A stretch of 64,000 nucleotides of DNA, from NCBI RefSeq assembly GCF_003991905.1, contig NZ_RSCL01000001.1:744654-808653 (forward strand). The letters run 5' to 3'. Source of the stretch: Dulcicalothrix desertica PCC 7102 (GTDB lineage: Bacteria > Cyanobacteriota > Cyanobacteriia > Cyanobacteriales > Nostocaceae). Below, in pieces: positions 19,186-27,601 of the stretch (positions within the stretch are counted from its first letter, which is position 1; every line of letters starts with the position of its first letter). Both the position numbers and the translations under genes were made by a program. The notes under the pieces are model-generated. The model was given only the letters and a program-made list of their open reading frames with translations, did no database searches and was not told where the DNA came from.

Positions 19186-19785
19186 TTACATCCGTTCAAT
19201 CCGTTGCCAAGACCACTGCTTAATAAACCAATCAACAACCATACACAACTTTTCCTCTTCAGGCTCATAATACCTTTCAGTAGTAGCAACCGGAAAAAAG
19301 AAAGCAATAGAATATAAAAAAACCTCCACATCTTGCTCAATATCATCTACATAAAACAAATTCCTATCAATCCCGGATTGTATAATTTTCTTTAAATTCT
19401 CTCTCATCCAATTAGTTTGCTCTTCTAATAACTGTGGTTTGAGTCGAATTAGCGCACGCGCGAGTTCGGCAGCATGAGAGGTACTTTGCCGTGTATCTAA
19501 TGCAGCACGAAAACGGTTAACAATATAAGCTTTAAGTTTTTCGCTTGGGGAAATTTGCGAATTTAGAATCTCAAGTGCATCTATTATATGTTTCTGAGCA
19601 TAACTTTCTGCACTAGCAATCAAAATATCATCTTTGTTCTTAAAATACAGATAAAGCGTCCCCACGGCAATTCCGACATCCTTAGCAATTTCTTGCATTG
19701 TCGTTTTTTGGATACCATATTGCCGAAGACGCTGTTTTGCTGCATTTAATATTGCTTCTCGTTTTGCCGCATCGAGCTTTTGCAT
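19186..19785 (-). CDS. TetR/AcrR-family transcriptional regulator
   Basis: 199 residues. The N-terminal DNA-binding domain is classical: REAILNAAKQRLRQYGIQKT, TMQEIAKDVGIAVGTLYLYF and KNKDDILIA (helix-turn-helix about residues 27-47). The C-terminal ligand-binding part (about 60-199) is helical and not diagnostic. Its start codon lies in a 24-bp segment (19778-19801) that is repeated exactly at 20504-20527, at the 3' end of the P450 gene. This suggests the P450 and this regulator were once directly adjacent and co-transcribed. It may control the P450 or an exporter (inference). Confidence 0.88.
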   Translation of the reverse strand: MQKLDAAKREAILNAAKQRLRQYGIQKTTMQEIAKDVGIAVGTLYLYFKNKDDILIASAESYAQKHIIDALEILNSQISPSEKLKAYIVNRFRAALDTRQSTSHAAELARALIRLKPQLLEEQTNWMRENLKKIIQSGIDRNLFYVDDIEQDVEVFLYSIAFFFPVATTERYYEPEEEKLCMVVDWFIKQWSWQRIERM

Positions 19786-19801
19786 TCTTAATTAACTTCT
19801 T

Positions 19802-19880
19802 ATCCACTCTTTTACGATTCTTTGTCCGGCGCCAAAAGCAAAGTAAGCAAGTTTTGGTTTTTGATTGACCTAGAGTTAAT
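19802..19880 (-). pseudogene. Ghost of the cytochrome P450 C-terminus
   Basis: Reading leftward, this piece encodes NQKPKLAYFAFGAGQRI, nearly identical to NQRPKFAYFPFGAGQRICIG of the intact P450 at 20518-21876. It then jumps directly to the P450 stop region shared with 20504-20527. The haem-binding Cys and about 45 residues are missing. It is a deleted partial duplicate that now flanks the toxin-antitoxin module. Confidence 0.8.
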
Positions 19881-19922
19881 ATCGCGTGTGATGAAATTGA
19901 AAAATAGTCTTAAATTGTTACG

Positions 19923-20180
19923 CTACTTTCCAATCAGCTTATCATATTCTGCGTGTGTGCCAATCCAAAACCATGAAATGCCTTTTTCAACCTCCACTCC
20001 CAATGCTCTATAGTTTAATCCTGCTCTTACTGACCAATAATTTTTACCAACTTTTTTGAAGTGTAATGATGGATGAGATGGATCGGCTTTTAGTAATTCA
20101 TAGCATTCATCGGCTGTTCGTTGTACCTCTTCAGGCAAGACGTTATAGCATTCCCAAAAGCGACGAGTTGTGTAGTGCAT
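19923..20180 (-). CDS. RelE/ParE-like toxin of a type II toxin-antitoxin pair
   Basis: 85 residues. TRRFWECYNVLPEEVQRTADECYELLKADPSHPSLHFKKVG followed by YWSVRAGLNYRALGVEV and the terminal GTHAEYDKLIGK fit the RelE/HigB-like fold: two helices, then a beta-sheet with a conserved Arg and a C-terminal aromatic. Family members are usually ribosome-dependent mRNases or gyrase inhibitors; which applies here is not clear. It is translationally coupled to the antitoxin (stop and start overlap as TAATG). Confidence 0.8.
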   Translation of the reverse strand: MHYTTRRFWECYNVLPEEVQRTADECYELLKADPSHPSLHFKKVGKNYWSVRAGLNYRALGVEVEKGISWFWIGTHAEYDKLIGK

Positions 20181-20380
20181 TACATTTCTCTACAGTGTCC
20201 TGCCTCAAATTCAGCTATCGCTTCAGCAGCCAGAGCTTCTAATTTACCATCAGCAGCATCTTTTTCCAATTGCTCATCCCACCGTTGATAGTCTAAATCA
20301 GCAAACCATTTCATAAGTTTTTCAAACTCATCAGGCGAGAGTTGAAGTATTGCTGATTCTATCTGCTCAAGTGTCATCAT
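20180..20380 (-). CDS. Antitoxin of the RelE/ParE-like pair
   Basis: 66 residues, acidic and helical: LEQIESAILQLSPDEFEKLMKWFADLDYQRWDEQLEKDAADGKL, then a tail rich in Ala and Glu (ALAAEAIAEFEAGHCREM) that probably wraps the toxin. The gene order (antitoxin first) and one-base overlap are typical of type II modules. No clear DNA-binding motif is visible, so self-regulation is uncertain. The module sits between an intact P450 and a P450 fragment. Confidence 0.78.
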   Translation of the reverse strand: MMTLEQIESAILQLSPDEFEKLMKWFADLDYQRWDEQLEKDAADGKLEALAAEAIAEFEAGHCREM

Positions 20381-20517
20381 AAGCCTAACAGAACTGTAAC
20401 TTTAGCAAATTAATTATAGCTTGACAAACCACAGCATTAAAGTTTGCCTATTCTTTTCACATTATAAGGGACTCGCGCGCGGACACCCATCCCACAAGAT
20501 AGTTTTTGCATTCTTAA

Positions 20518-21876
20518 TTAACTTCTTTTCCACACTTTAACCTTAACGCCATTTTTTGGACGCAGGGTAAAGGTCGGGTCTAGTTCAATTTGTTGTGGTA
20601 CTAATTCTAGCCTGAAACGCTGGAATATAGATGCCAAAATTATTGTAGCTTCCATCAACGCAAAACTTTTACCAATACAAATCCTTTGTCCGGCGCCAAA
20701 AGGAAAGTAAGCAAATTTTGGTCTTTGGTTGACCTTGGATGGTAAAAAATTGTCTGGGTCAAATTTTTCTGGGTTGTCCCAAAATTCTGGGTGACGATGA
20801 ACTATATACTGACAAATGTTAATGGTTGAACCTTTGGGAATGAAGTAACCCTTTATTTCATCATCTTCTAATGCTATCCTCGGCATTCCCCAAGCAGGTG
20901 GGTAAAGACGCAACGTTTCATCTATTATTCTACGAGTGTATTGAAGTTGTGGCAGTTTATCGTATGTAATACTGCTGCCATTGAGAACTGCTTGTAATTC
21001 CAGAAGAAGATTGGCGCCTATATCAGGATGCTGTCCTAAAATATACCAAGTCCAAGATAAGGCAGAAGATACAGTTTCGTGTCCTGCAACGAGTAAAGTA
21101 ATTACTTCATCTCGTAATTGCTTATCAGTCATCCCTTCCCCAGTCACTTCATCTTGTGCAGCTAGCAGCAATGATAGTAAGTCGTGATTGTCTGTAGGGT
21201 TTTGGCGCCTATTATTAATGATATCGAAAACTAAATCATCCAAAGTCTGAACAGCTTGACGGAAACGAAGATTTCGAGGAGTTGGCGCCCACATAGGTTC
21301 CGTTGGTAAATTATTCATCTTATAGCTGACGAATTCAAACCCAGTACGAAAAGCCTTTCCAAAAACGCTCTCTTCATCACTGATATCTGTACTAAACAAA
21401 GTCAACCCAGCAATTTTCAAAGTCAAAGGCATCATAGCAGCAGCTATATCAATGACTTCACCATCTGGTTTTTTCTCCCACTTTTGAATTAAAGACTCTG
21501 TACAACTCAACATTGTAGAAAAGAGACTTTCTATGTACTTTTGATGAAATACTGGTTGCATTACTGCCCGATGCTTAAGCCAATAATCTCCTTCTGCTAC
21601 AACAAGACCCTGACCCATCAATAAACTAAATGGCTTTTTAATTATATCTGGTTTCGCATAACGTTCTTGATGCGTGGAGAGCATGTGTTCTACATAATCA
21701 GGATGTGCAGCAAGGAAAAAATTGTAATTAGGCAAAATTGGCAAGCAGACAATATCCCCGTATTGGTGCCAAACCCTGTTATAGAAACCAATAGGGTCGT
21801 TTTTAATTTCTGTTGCATTGAAAAATAAGTATCCGCGCAGTCCTGCTGGTAAGCGTTTTTTAGTTGCTTGGAGCAT
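20518..21876 (-). CDS. Cytochrome P450
   Basis: 452 residues, full length. The oxygen-binding I-helix motif is LLVAGHETVSSALSW (near residue 264). The K-helix is IDETLRLYPPAW (ExxR), and the haem loop is FAYFPFGAGQRICIGKSFA, with the thiolate Cys near residue 400. The N-terminus has no clear membrane anchor, so it is probably soluble or peripheral. P450s insert one oxygen atom into hydrophobic substrates using a ferredoxin-type redox partner; the substrate is unknown. A TetR regulator (19186) was probably adjacent to it before the toxin-antitoxin segment came between them. Confidence 0.93.
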   Translation of the reverse strand: MLQATKKRLPAGLRGYLFFNATEIKNDPIGFYNRVWHQYGDIVCLPILPNYNFFLAAHPDYVEHMLSTHQERYAKPDIIKKPFSLLMGQGLVVAEGDYWLKHRAVMQPVFHQKYIESLFSTMLSCTESLIQKWEKKPDGEVIDIAAAMMPLTLKIAGLTLFSTDISDEESVFGKAFRTGFEFVSYKMNNLPTEPMWAPTPRNLRFRQAVQTLDDLVFDIINNRRQNPTDNHDLLSLLLAAQDEVTGEGMTDKQLRDEVITLLVAGHETVSSALSWTWYILGQHPDIGANLLLELQAVLNGSSITYDKLPQLQYTRRIIDETLRLYPPAWGMPRIALEDDEIKGYFIPKGSTINICQYIVHRHPEFWDNPEKFDPDNFLPSKVNQRPKFAYFPFGAGQRICIGKSFALMEATIILASIFQRFRLELVPQQIELDPTFTLRPKNGVKVKVWKRS

Positions 21877-21996
21877 AAAATGAATAATGAATAATTTTAT
21901 ATAATATTCATTATAGCTCTTGTTTCAAGATGTCAAATCAAGAGATCATGTTGTAGCATATATGTAGTGTAATATATATCAAGCTTTGTTTGCCAG

Positions 21997-22320
21997 ATGA
22001 ACTTATTACCAGTGGTAGAATTTGAGCCAGCATGTTATCAAACACAGAATCACGAGATACCAGAGTATGGCGCCACTGATGCTTGGGTCACTTACTGGAA
22101 AAATTCGCTCTATGACTCAGGAATTATAAAGCTCGAACCTTATGCAGAGGGTTCATGGTTTGTTGAAACTGAAAGATTGTTATCTAATCTTGAAGCGATA
22201 GAAATTATGCTTTCAATGAAATTGAAAGATTATTTGAATGACTTTAATGATTTCCAAGATTTTCACCTTGCTGTAATCGCCTTAGTAGTACACCTGCCTC
22301 AATACGTGCATTTTGGCTAA
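21997..22320 (+). CDS. Hypothetical protein, probably 3'-truncated
   Basis: 107 residues, unrecognised. The front part (EFEPACYQTQNHEIPEYGATDAWVTYWKNSL and AEGSWFVETERLLSNLEAIEIMLSM) looks like a real globular protein. The last 25 or so residues are antisense to a RelE-like toxin fragment on the other strand, so the natural C-terminus is probably lost at a junction near 22245. Function unknown. Confidence 0.45.
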   Translation: MNLLPVVEFEPACYQTQNHEIPEYGATDAWVTYWKNSLYDSGIIKLEPYAEGSWFVETERLLSNLEAIEIMLSMKLKDYLNDFNDFQDFHLAVIALVVHLPQYVHFG

Positions 22321-22378
22321 AGGGAGGAGTTTTGATATCACCATGCAACCATACTAAAGGTTTATCATTTTCATCCAT
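22244..22378 (-). pseudogene. N-terminal fragment of a RelE/HigB-like (Gp49-type) toxin
   Basis: From ATG 22376-22378 the minus strand encodes MDENDKPLVWLHGDIKTPPF and SQNARIEAGVLLRRLQQGENL, then GNH-stop. I recognise the typical start of phage-derived Gp49-like RelE toxins (VWLHGEIKTPPF...EAGxLLRxLQxGE). Full proteins are about 100-120 residues, so only the first 40 remain and the catalytic C-terminal half is gone. No antitoxin follows. Confidence 0.7.
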
Positions 22379-22463
22379 AGCAATATTTATATCATATCTG
22401 ATATATTACTTTTATAGTACACGCTTAGTTTCTGTTTTGCCTAAATTTGCCAAAAAACAGTTA

Positions 22464-22940
22464 CTATGAACCATATTGGCAGGTTTTCATTGCCAGAATT
22501 TTGTCCGCAACTTCTGTAAAAACGGGCATTACCGATAAGCGATTTCCTTGTTTTACTACCATTAGCTGCTCTGGGGTAAACTGTGAGCGGAGTTGCGAAA
22601 GTGAGATTAAGTTAGGGAAAGTCTCAATGAACTCTAACATAACTGTTTGCCAGCGCGGAGAATCGGGAGTTGATTTTGGGTCGTAGTAATCGCTTTCTGG
22701 GTCAAACTGACTTGGGTCTGCAACTTCCGCTTTAACGACACGCATTAATCCAACGATACCAGGGGGATTGGTATTTGAGTGATAGAAAAAAGCTAAGTCT
22801 CCTTGTCGCATTTGCCGTAGAAAGTTACGTGCTTGGTAATTACGAACACCGTCCCAGATAGTTTCACCCTGTCGTTCGAGGTCAAAAATGCTGTATACGT
22901 CTGGTTCTGACTTCATTAGCCAATAATTTACCGAGTTCAT
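22464..22940 (-). CDS. EVE domain-containing protein (thymocyte nuclear protein 1-like)
   Basis: 158 residues, a complete single EVE domain: MNSVNYWLMKSEPDVYSIFDL, the signature WDGVRNYQARNFLRQMRQGDLAFFYHS, and PRWQTVMLEFIETFPNLISL. EVE is a PUA-like fold that binds modified bases in DNA or RNA. In bacteria it occurs both as a stand-alone housekeeping protein and fused to modification-dependent nucleases. Here it is alone. Its presence within a few kb of a DUF262-HNH nuclease is notable but could be coincidence. Confidence 0.9.
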   Translation of the reverse strand: MNSVNYWLMKSEPDVYSIFDLERQGETIWDGVRNYQARNFLRQMRQGDLAFFYHSNTNPPGIVGLMRVVKAEVADPSQFDPESDYYDPKSTPDSPRWQTVMLEFIETFPNLISLSQLRSQFTPEQLMVVKQGNRLSVMPVFTEVADKILAMKTCQYGS

Positions 22941-23104
22941 CTGTTCGCGCTTACCTGTAAACCAATCGCATTATCTCAATTATTGGCGCCTCTACACCTA
23001 GCAGTCAATCCTGCATCGAGAATCTTAGATAGATTTTTCCGAAATCGTCGAGTGCGGTTGGGTAGTAGATAATATACAAACGGATATATCGAATCTATAT
23101 AAGT

Positions 23105-23156
23105 AAAGTAAGGGAACTTATCCCAGCTTAAACCCAGTTTACCAACTGGGTTTTTG
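23105..23156 (+). ncRNA. Putative small RNA A (two hairpins, ending in terminator)
   Basis: A TATAAG box near 23097 precedes GGGA-ACTTA-TCCC, a small hairpin, and AAACCCAGTT-TACC-AACTGGGTTTTTGTG, a strong terminator (23130-23153). The layout and several upstream words (TTTCCGAAATCG, a GTAGTA element, CAAACGxATATA) match those at 23720-23853. No ORF lies between box and terminator. The identification as a non-coding RNA gene is inference from the duplicated architecture. Confidence 0.45.
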
Positions 23157-23286
23157 TGTTTCTGCCATAAACGCTCTGACTATGGACTCGTTATAGTATC
23201 ATTGTATTAAGTAATATTTTTTTCGTTCATCAGTCTACTAAAATTTTGTTAAAATATCAATACTAGTTATATTTATACTAATAACA

Positions 23287-23604
23287 ATGCAAAGCTACAC
23301 TCTTAATGACGCGCTTACAAAGTATTCTGAACTACTTGCTCAAGCTGATGATGAGCCTGTAATATTAAAACAAGAGTCTCAACCTACACATATTATTTTG
23401 TCAGTTGAGAACTTTGAAAAATTATTACAGCGTCTTGAAGAATTAGAAGATTTGGTTATAGAACAATCTGAGAATGATATTAATAATTATCGTGACGAAA
23501 ATAAACTAGTACTATCTGAACGTGACAGTAAGCTTTTTATTTCGGTAATGCAAAATCCTCCGGAACCATCAGAAGGATTACGTTCGCTGTTTAATGAAAC
23601 TTAA
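23287..23604 (+). CDS. Phd/YefM-like antitoxin with long C-terminal part, no adjacent toxin
   Basis: 105 residues. MQSYTLNDALTKYSELLAQADDEPVILKQESQPTHIILSVENFEKLLQRLEELE is a standard Phd/YefM DNA-binding domain. The remaining 45 residues are polar and acidic, as in toxin-binding tails. No RelE, Doc or PIN toxin frame follows, so it is an orphan antitoxin or a stand-alone regulator. The rest of the gap to 23800 is non-coding. Confidence 0.75.
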   Translation: MQSYTLNDALTKYSELLAQADDEPVILKQESQPTHIILSVENFEKLLQRLEELEDLVIEQSENDINNYRDENKLVLSERDSKLFISVMQNPPEPSEGLRSLFNET

Positions 23605-23799
23605 TACTATTTAAATTATTTTATTCAGATTGGGTGTATAAGTGTGAGGTAGTTGTGTTGAAAGCGATTTCCAAGCATTGTTGATTAAAAGTACACCACA
23701 TGGCATATTTTAAGCTAAAAATCAGAAAATAAGTTTTCCGAAATCGGTAACTGCCAGGTGTAGTAATTATCATCAAAACGCATATAAATTATCTTTATA

Positions 23800-23853
23800 A
23801 ATAACTAAGGGGATATACCCTACCTAAAACTCAGTCATCACGGCTGAGTTTTT
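23800..23853 (+). ncRNA. Putative small RNA B (paralogue of the locus at 23105)
   Basis: A TATAAA box near 23796 precedes GGGG-ATATA-CCCTA and a terminator AAACTCAG-TCATCACGG-CTGAGTTTTTGAG (23827-23853). The upstream region repeats features of locus A, including TTTTCCGAAATCG and AAAACGCATATAAA. The terminator stems differ in sequence but keep pairing, as expected when the structure is under selection. Confidence 0.45.
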
Positions 23854-23902
23854 GAGTTTGTTTTTAACAGCAAACCCTAATACTAATCTCGAACGCACAC
23901 GA

Positions 23903-23935
23903 ATAAAAACGGCGCTGCTTTGTCAGTGGCGCCGT
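23903..23935 (-). terminator. Intrinsic terminator of the bacteriocin-like gene
   Basis: On the minus strand ACGGCGC and GCGCCGT pair around a short loop and are followed by TTTTTATT. It lies about 50 bp past the stop codon of the CTB-type gene at 23985-24227. Confidence 0.7.
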
Positions 23936-23984
23936 ATAAAATAATTAAAGTGTGATTGGGTTTGAAGAGACTTATAAATTAAGA

Positions 23985-24227
23985 TTATTTAACAGCAATC
24001 GCTTGACCAGCGGTGCTAAAGATATCTGTAAGCTTTGTTACAGAAGCTGTACCACTACCAGTTGGACCAGCAAATGTTTGTTGACCAACTTGAAGCTGTT
24101 TTAGAGAGTAGCTATTAGATGCATCTGATGCAAAACCACCTACATCACCTAAAGTTATTGCCAAACCACCAGCTACGGTGTCGAGTTCGTCGTTTGATAG
24201 TTCAATTGCATTAAGTTCGTTATTCAT
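23985..24227 (-). CDS. CTB-family bacteriocin-like precursor peptide
   Basis: 80 residues. The leader NAIELSNDELDTVAGG ends in a double glycine and carries the ELSxxELxxVxGG signature that guides precursors to C39-peptidase ABC exporters. The core (LAITLGDVGGFASDASNSYS...QVGQQTFAGPTGSGTASVTKLTDIFSTAGQAIAVK) is rich in Gly, Ser and Thr and lacks cysteine, as in the cyanobacterial CTB bacteriocin family (recollection). A GAGG ribosome-binding site lies just before the ATG, and an intrinsic terminator follows. No exporter is adjacent; a PPIase-HlyD-ABC export set lies at 61.5-64 kb. Biological activity of this family is not established to my knowledge. Confidence 0.8.
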   Translation of the reverse strand: MNNELNAIELSNDELDTVAGGLAITLGDVGGFASDASNSYSLKQLQVGQQTFAGPTGSGTASVTKLTDIFSTAGQAIAVK

Positions 24228-24589
24228 TACTTTATCCTCAAGTTATATTGTTTAAGTTTGAAACCGGGAGCAGTGATAATCGCTGTTCGCTTTCATGAAT
24301 ATATAGTAGGAATTTTGCCTGCTTTGATGCATCGTAATAAAGCTTGAATTGGAACCACACTTTTTATTGAGGAAGGCGCCTATACTAAAGTTGGAGGCAG
24401 CTGGTGCGATCAGGCTACAAGTCTTATCACTACGTTAAAATTTGTTCATAGCGTCACACACCCTACGGTTTTTATGTACAAATCGCGTAAGTCCTACTGA
24501 AATAAACGTGGTATTTTTTTTTATTTTGCGGAATTATATATACGTGTTGGGTAGTTCTACTTAAGAGACTATATTAAGAGCTACTATAT
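24228..24589. other. Divergent promoter region
   Basis: 362 bp between the bacteriocin-like gene and the hydrolase gene. No coding frame or strong hairpin seen; it must hold promoters for both. Confidence 0.5.
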
Positions 24590-25771
24590 ATGATGACTGC
24601 TGATTCCCAAACTTGGGTAACTCTTACTCAAGACCAAATCACACGCACTAAAAATAAGATAGACGCTTCTATTAAAAGTATAAAATCTAACCCGAATTAC
24701 CGCGCGGATTCCGCTCCATTTTACGGCTTTCACAATGCGGGCGAAGCTGTACGCGGTACTGTAATCATATTCCACGGTTTTAGCGCTAAACCAACTCAGC
24801 TATCTGCACTGTCTGATTATCTATATAATAACGGCTTTAATTATTACCAAGCTAATTTAGCCAACCATACATTACAACCACCTAATAAGTTTTGGTGTCA
24901 AATTGATTTAAAGCCAGAAATTCTTAATCCTTTGCGCGAAAAAGCACATCAAGACCCAGTTATACAAAATTTCCTTGCCAGTTTGCCTGAAGACCCAAGT
25001 AAATATGAGCGTCCTTCAATGCTGCAAATGGCTAATTTAGTTGCGCGGTTAATGTTAATTGAACCACGTTTGATGAGTATTATGGCAGCAGCAGAGAACG
25101 ATAATGACCCAAATTTCTCGCGCTACTTTATTTCCAATCACATGGATTATCTCATCGATGCGCGTAAACGTTTGGATGAACTCGATGCAATGCCAGGGCC
25201 TATTTATGTAATTGGACTATCGGTAGGCGGCGCCATCGCGTTAGGATTAGCAGCAGACCAACCAAAGCGTATTGCAAAAGTAGTTGCATATACACCTTTG
25301 TTGAAACTTTACGAGCCAACGCTTGAGCGATATATTGAATTAGCTGGTCCATTGGATATGTACGAAAAGAGTTGGCGCCCTGGAGAAAGTTTTCCTGTAG
25401 GTGCCTTAAGCGCAGCAGCAAAATATGGAGCATATGTCCGCGAACCCAAAAATATTAAAGCACTAAAAAACGTTCCAACTTGGATGGTGCTTACAGAAAA
25501 TGAAGATGCAGCAAGTATTCCAACTAACGAAGACTTTTTTAGTAAAATTGGTGGAACTGATGCAGGACATCGCTTGTTTAAATATCCAGCTGCTGACTTA
25601 GTACCCCATCCACTCGCTGAACCTAATGTTCAAAGTCAGGGAATGACAAACCGCTTTTGGCAAAGTTTGTATCAAGAGACTTTCAGGTTTTTAACAACGG
25701 GTGAATATGACCCTAGCAATATGGACACCGTTGAACAAGACCCGAATTTACCACAAGTGGCGCCTGTTTAA
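24590..25771 (+). CDS. Alpha/beta hydrolase
   Basis: 393 residues. An oxyanion segment GTVIIFHGFSAKPTQLSALSDYL (near residue 65) is followed by the nucleophile elbow YVIGLSVGGAIALGLA (Ser near residue 210) and later by an acid/His pair that probably includes ENEDAASIP and the conserved His in DAGHRLFKYPAADLVPHPL. A lid insertion of about 90 residues lies between the oxyanion loop and the elbow. No signal peptide. Likely an esterase or lipase acting on a small ester; substrate unknown. The second Met is an equally possible start. Confidence 0.85.
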   Translation: MMTADSQTWVTLTQDQITRTKNKIDASIKSIKSNPNYRADSAPFYGFHNAGEAVRGTVIIFHGFSAKPTQLSALSDYLYNNGFNYYQANLANHTLQPPNKFWCQIDLKPEILNPLREKAHQDPVIQNFLASLPEDPSKYERPSMLQMANLVARLMLIEPRLMSIMAAAENDNDPNFSRYFISNHMDYLIDARKRLDELDAMPGPIYVIGLSVGGAIALGLAADQPKRIAKVVAYTPLLKLYEPTLERYIELAGPLDMYEKSWRPGESFPVGALSAAAKYGAYVREPKNIKALKNVPTWMVLTENEDAASIPTNEDFFSKIGGTDAGHRLFKYPAADLVPHPLAEPNVQSQGMTNRFWQSLYQETFRFLTTGEYDPSNMDTVEQDPNLPQVAPV

Positions 25772-25824
25772 TTTTATATCTCAATTGTGGCACAGGTTAG
25801 AGTTAGTGCATTGTTAACATTATG

Positions 25825-25856
25825 ATGGGACGGGCAAGGATGCCCGTTCCACAAGA
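25825..25856. repeat. Palindromic repeat, GGGACGGGC/GCCCGTTCCACAAGA family
   Basis: Arms GGGACGGGC and GCCCGTTCC around AAGGAT, ending in ACAAGA, 53 bp after the hydrolase stop. Same family as the copies at 7240, 11523 and 19071. Confidence 0.65.
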
Positions 25857-25950
25857 CTGTTAAAATTAGAGTGTTTGGGAACCATTGGTGTTGTGGATGA
25901 CTCTAGCTTAGATATATTCAACGATTATTTATATATTTAAGTTATTTCAG

Positions 25951-27498
25951 ATGCAACCTAAAATTCTTGCTGTCGCGGCACTTATATCTTTTCTCATTCC
26001 AATGAGTGTTGTAGCAAAAACAGCTACCCAACATAATCCTAACAAGATTTGGATGCTAAGTAGTATTGCTCAACAATATGCCAAAGCTGGACAGAAACAA
26101 AAAGCTTCTGAATTAATTACTCAAGCGCTCCCTTTGGTTGATAATATTTATAGTAACTGTGATAAGCCAAAACCTATGGCTACTATTGCTGGGAATTATG
26201 CACGGGTTGGACAAGAGAATCAAGCCAAGCTTTTATTAGAACAAGCTATCAAAATTGCTAAAACAGCAAAAGGTTGCAACAGTACTAATGATTCTGTTGA
26301 GAATTTATTGGATATTTCTAATAAATATATTGACGAAGGACTTTATGATTTAGCGCTTCAAAGTGTGAAAGGTTTGGATGATGCTTCTTCGTTCTATCAG
26401 GTTTATGGATTGTCTTTAATTGCGCGTAATTTAGCTAAAACTAATAAACTTGACCAGGTTAATGCTTTGACTACTGAAATTTTAAATGTAGCTCAAAGTA
26501 TCAAAGATGCTAACCAAAGAGCTTTTGCTTTAAGTCGTGGCGCCTATGAGCTTATCGAAGCGCGACAAAATACACAAGCTATCAAGTTGCTAGCTGAAGC
26601 GCAGAAAACTATACCAGCTATTAAAGATGTTGACGGCAAACCTGATACATTGCTTTTAATTACACGTGGTTATATTAAATTAGGGCAACCGACTGAAGCA
26701 ATCAAAATTCTTGAACAAGCTACACTTGCTGCACAGAAAGTCTCTAACCAGTCTTTTCGAGTCCATAATTTAGGTGCCATCGCAGTTGAGTACGCAGCAG
26801 TTAATCAAAAGCAAAAAGCAAATCTATTATTACAACAAGCTTTGTCAACTGCAAATAAAATTAAACCAGGTTCGCAAAGAGATGATTTATTACTAACAGT
26901 TGCACACTATACTGCAAAAGCTGGACAATACGACCAAGCGATAAAAGTTGCCAAAAGTATCAATAGTCGTCAAAATCAAGCTGCTGCATTGTCTCGAATT
27001 GCTGCTGAAGTTGCACGTCAAGGAAAAATTGATTTAGCTTTACAAATTGCTCAACAAATTAGTGATGCTGGACATAAAGCAGGCGCCTTAATGCAGATAG
27101 CACGCGCTTTAGTCAGCACTAAACAACTTGATAGAGCAGTAACAGTAGCTCAAAGTATAAAAGCTAAGTATGAAAAAGTAGGGGTTTTATCAGAAATAGC
27201 CCTTCAATATGCTGAAAATGGAAACCAAGACAAAGCAATGAATCTAGTCAACACCATTAATAAACTCTCTGCTTCCCTATCTGATGAAGAAAAAGATATT
27301 GATTGGATGTTGCCTGTTGTTACTCAAAGTTATGCGAAAGCTGGACAGTTTGACCAAGCTATTAAAATTGCAGACTCTATTAAAAATACACAATATCGAG
27401 TTCAAGCATTGACACAAATTGCTAACGAGTACTCAGCTAAAGAGCAAAAAGATAAATCTTTACTCTTACTCGCCCAAGCTATGCAATTAGTCAAATAA
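25951..27498 (+). CDS. Secreted helical-repeat (TPR-like) protein
   Basis: 515 residues. A signal peptide (MQPKILAVAALISFLIPMSVVA) precedes about a dozen helix-pair repeats of 33-45 residues with recurring phrases such as QYAKAGQKQKASELITQAL, YIKLGQPTEAIKILEQA, TAKAGQYDQAIKVAKSI and YAENGNQDKAMNLV. This is the tetratricopeptide solenoid pattern. Such proteins scaffold other proteins; being exported, it probably acts in the periplasm. No partner can be named. Confidence 0.8.
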   Translation: MQPKILAVAALISFLIPMSVVAKTATQHNPNKIWMLSSIAQQYAKAGQKQKASELITQALPLVDNIYSNCDKPKPMATIAGNYARVGQENQAKLLLEQAIKIAKTAKGCNSTNDSVENLLDISNKYIDEGLYDLALQSVKGLDDASSFYQVYGLSLIARNLAKTNKLDQVNALTTEILNVAQSIKDANQRAFALSRGAYELIEARQNTQAIKLLAEAQKTIPAIKDVDGKPDTLLLITRGYIKLGQPTEAIKILEQATLAAQKVSNQSFRVHNLGAIAVEYAAVNQKQKANLLLQQALSTANKIKPGSQRDDLLLTVAHYTAKAGQYDQAIKVAKSINSRQNQAAALSRIAAEVARQGKIDLALQIAQQISDAGHKAGALMQIARALVSTKQLDRAVTVAQSIKAKYEKVGVLSEIALQYAENGNQDKAMNLVNTINKLSASLSDEEKDIDWMLPVVTQSYAKAGQFDQAIKIADSIKNTQYRVQALTQIANEYSAKEQKDKSLLLLAQAMQLVK

Positions 27499-27601
27499 AA
27501 GAAGCATTACGATTTAGAATAATCATGTCATGCTGAACGCAGTGAAGCATCTGAAAATCTTCCAAATTAAAATTATTCCACAATAATTCATATCAAATTG
27601 T

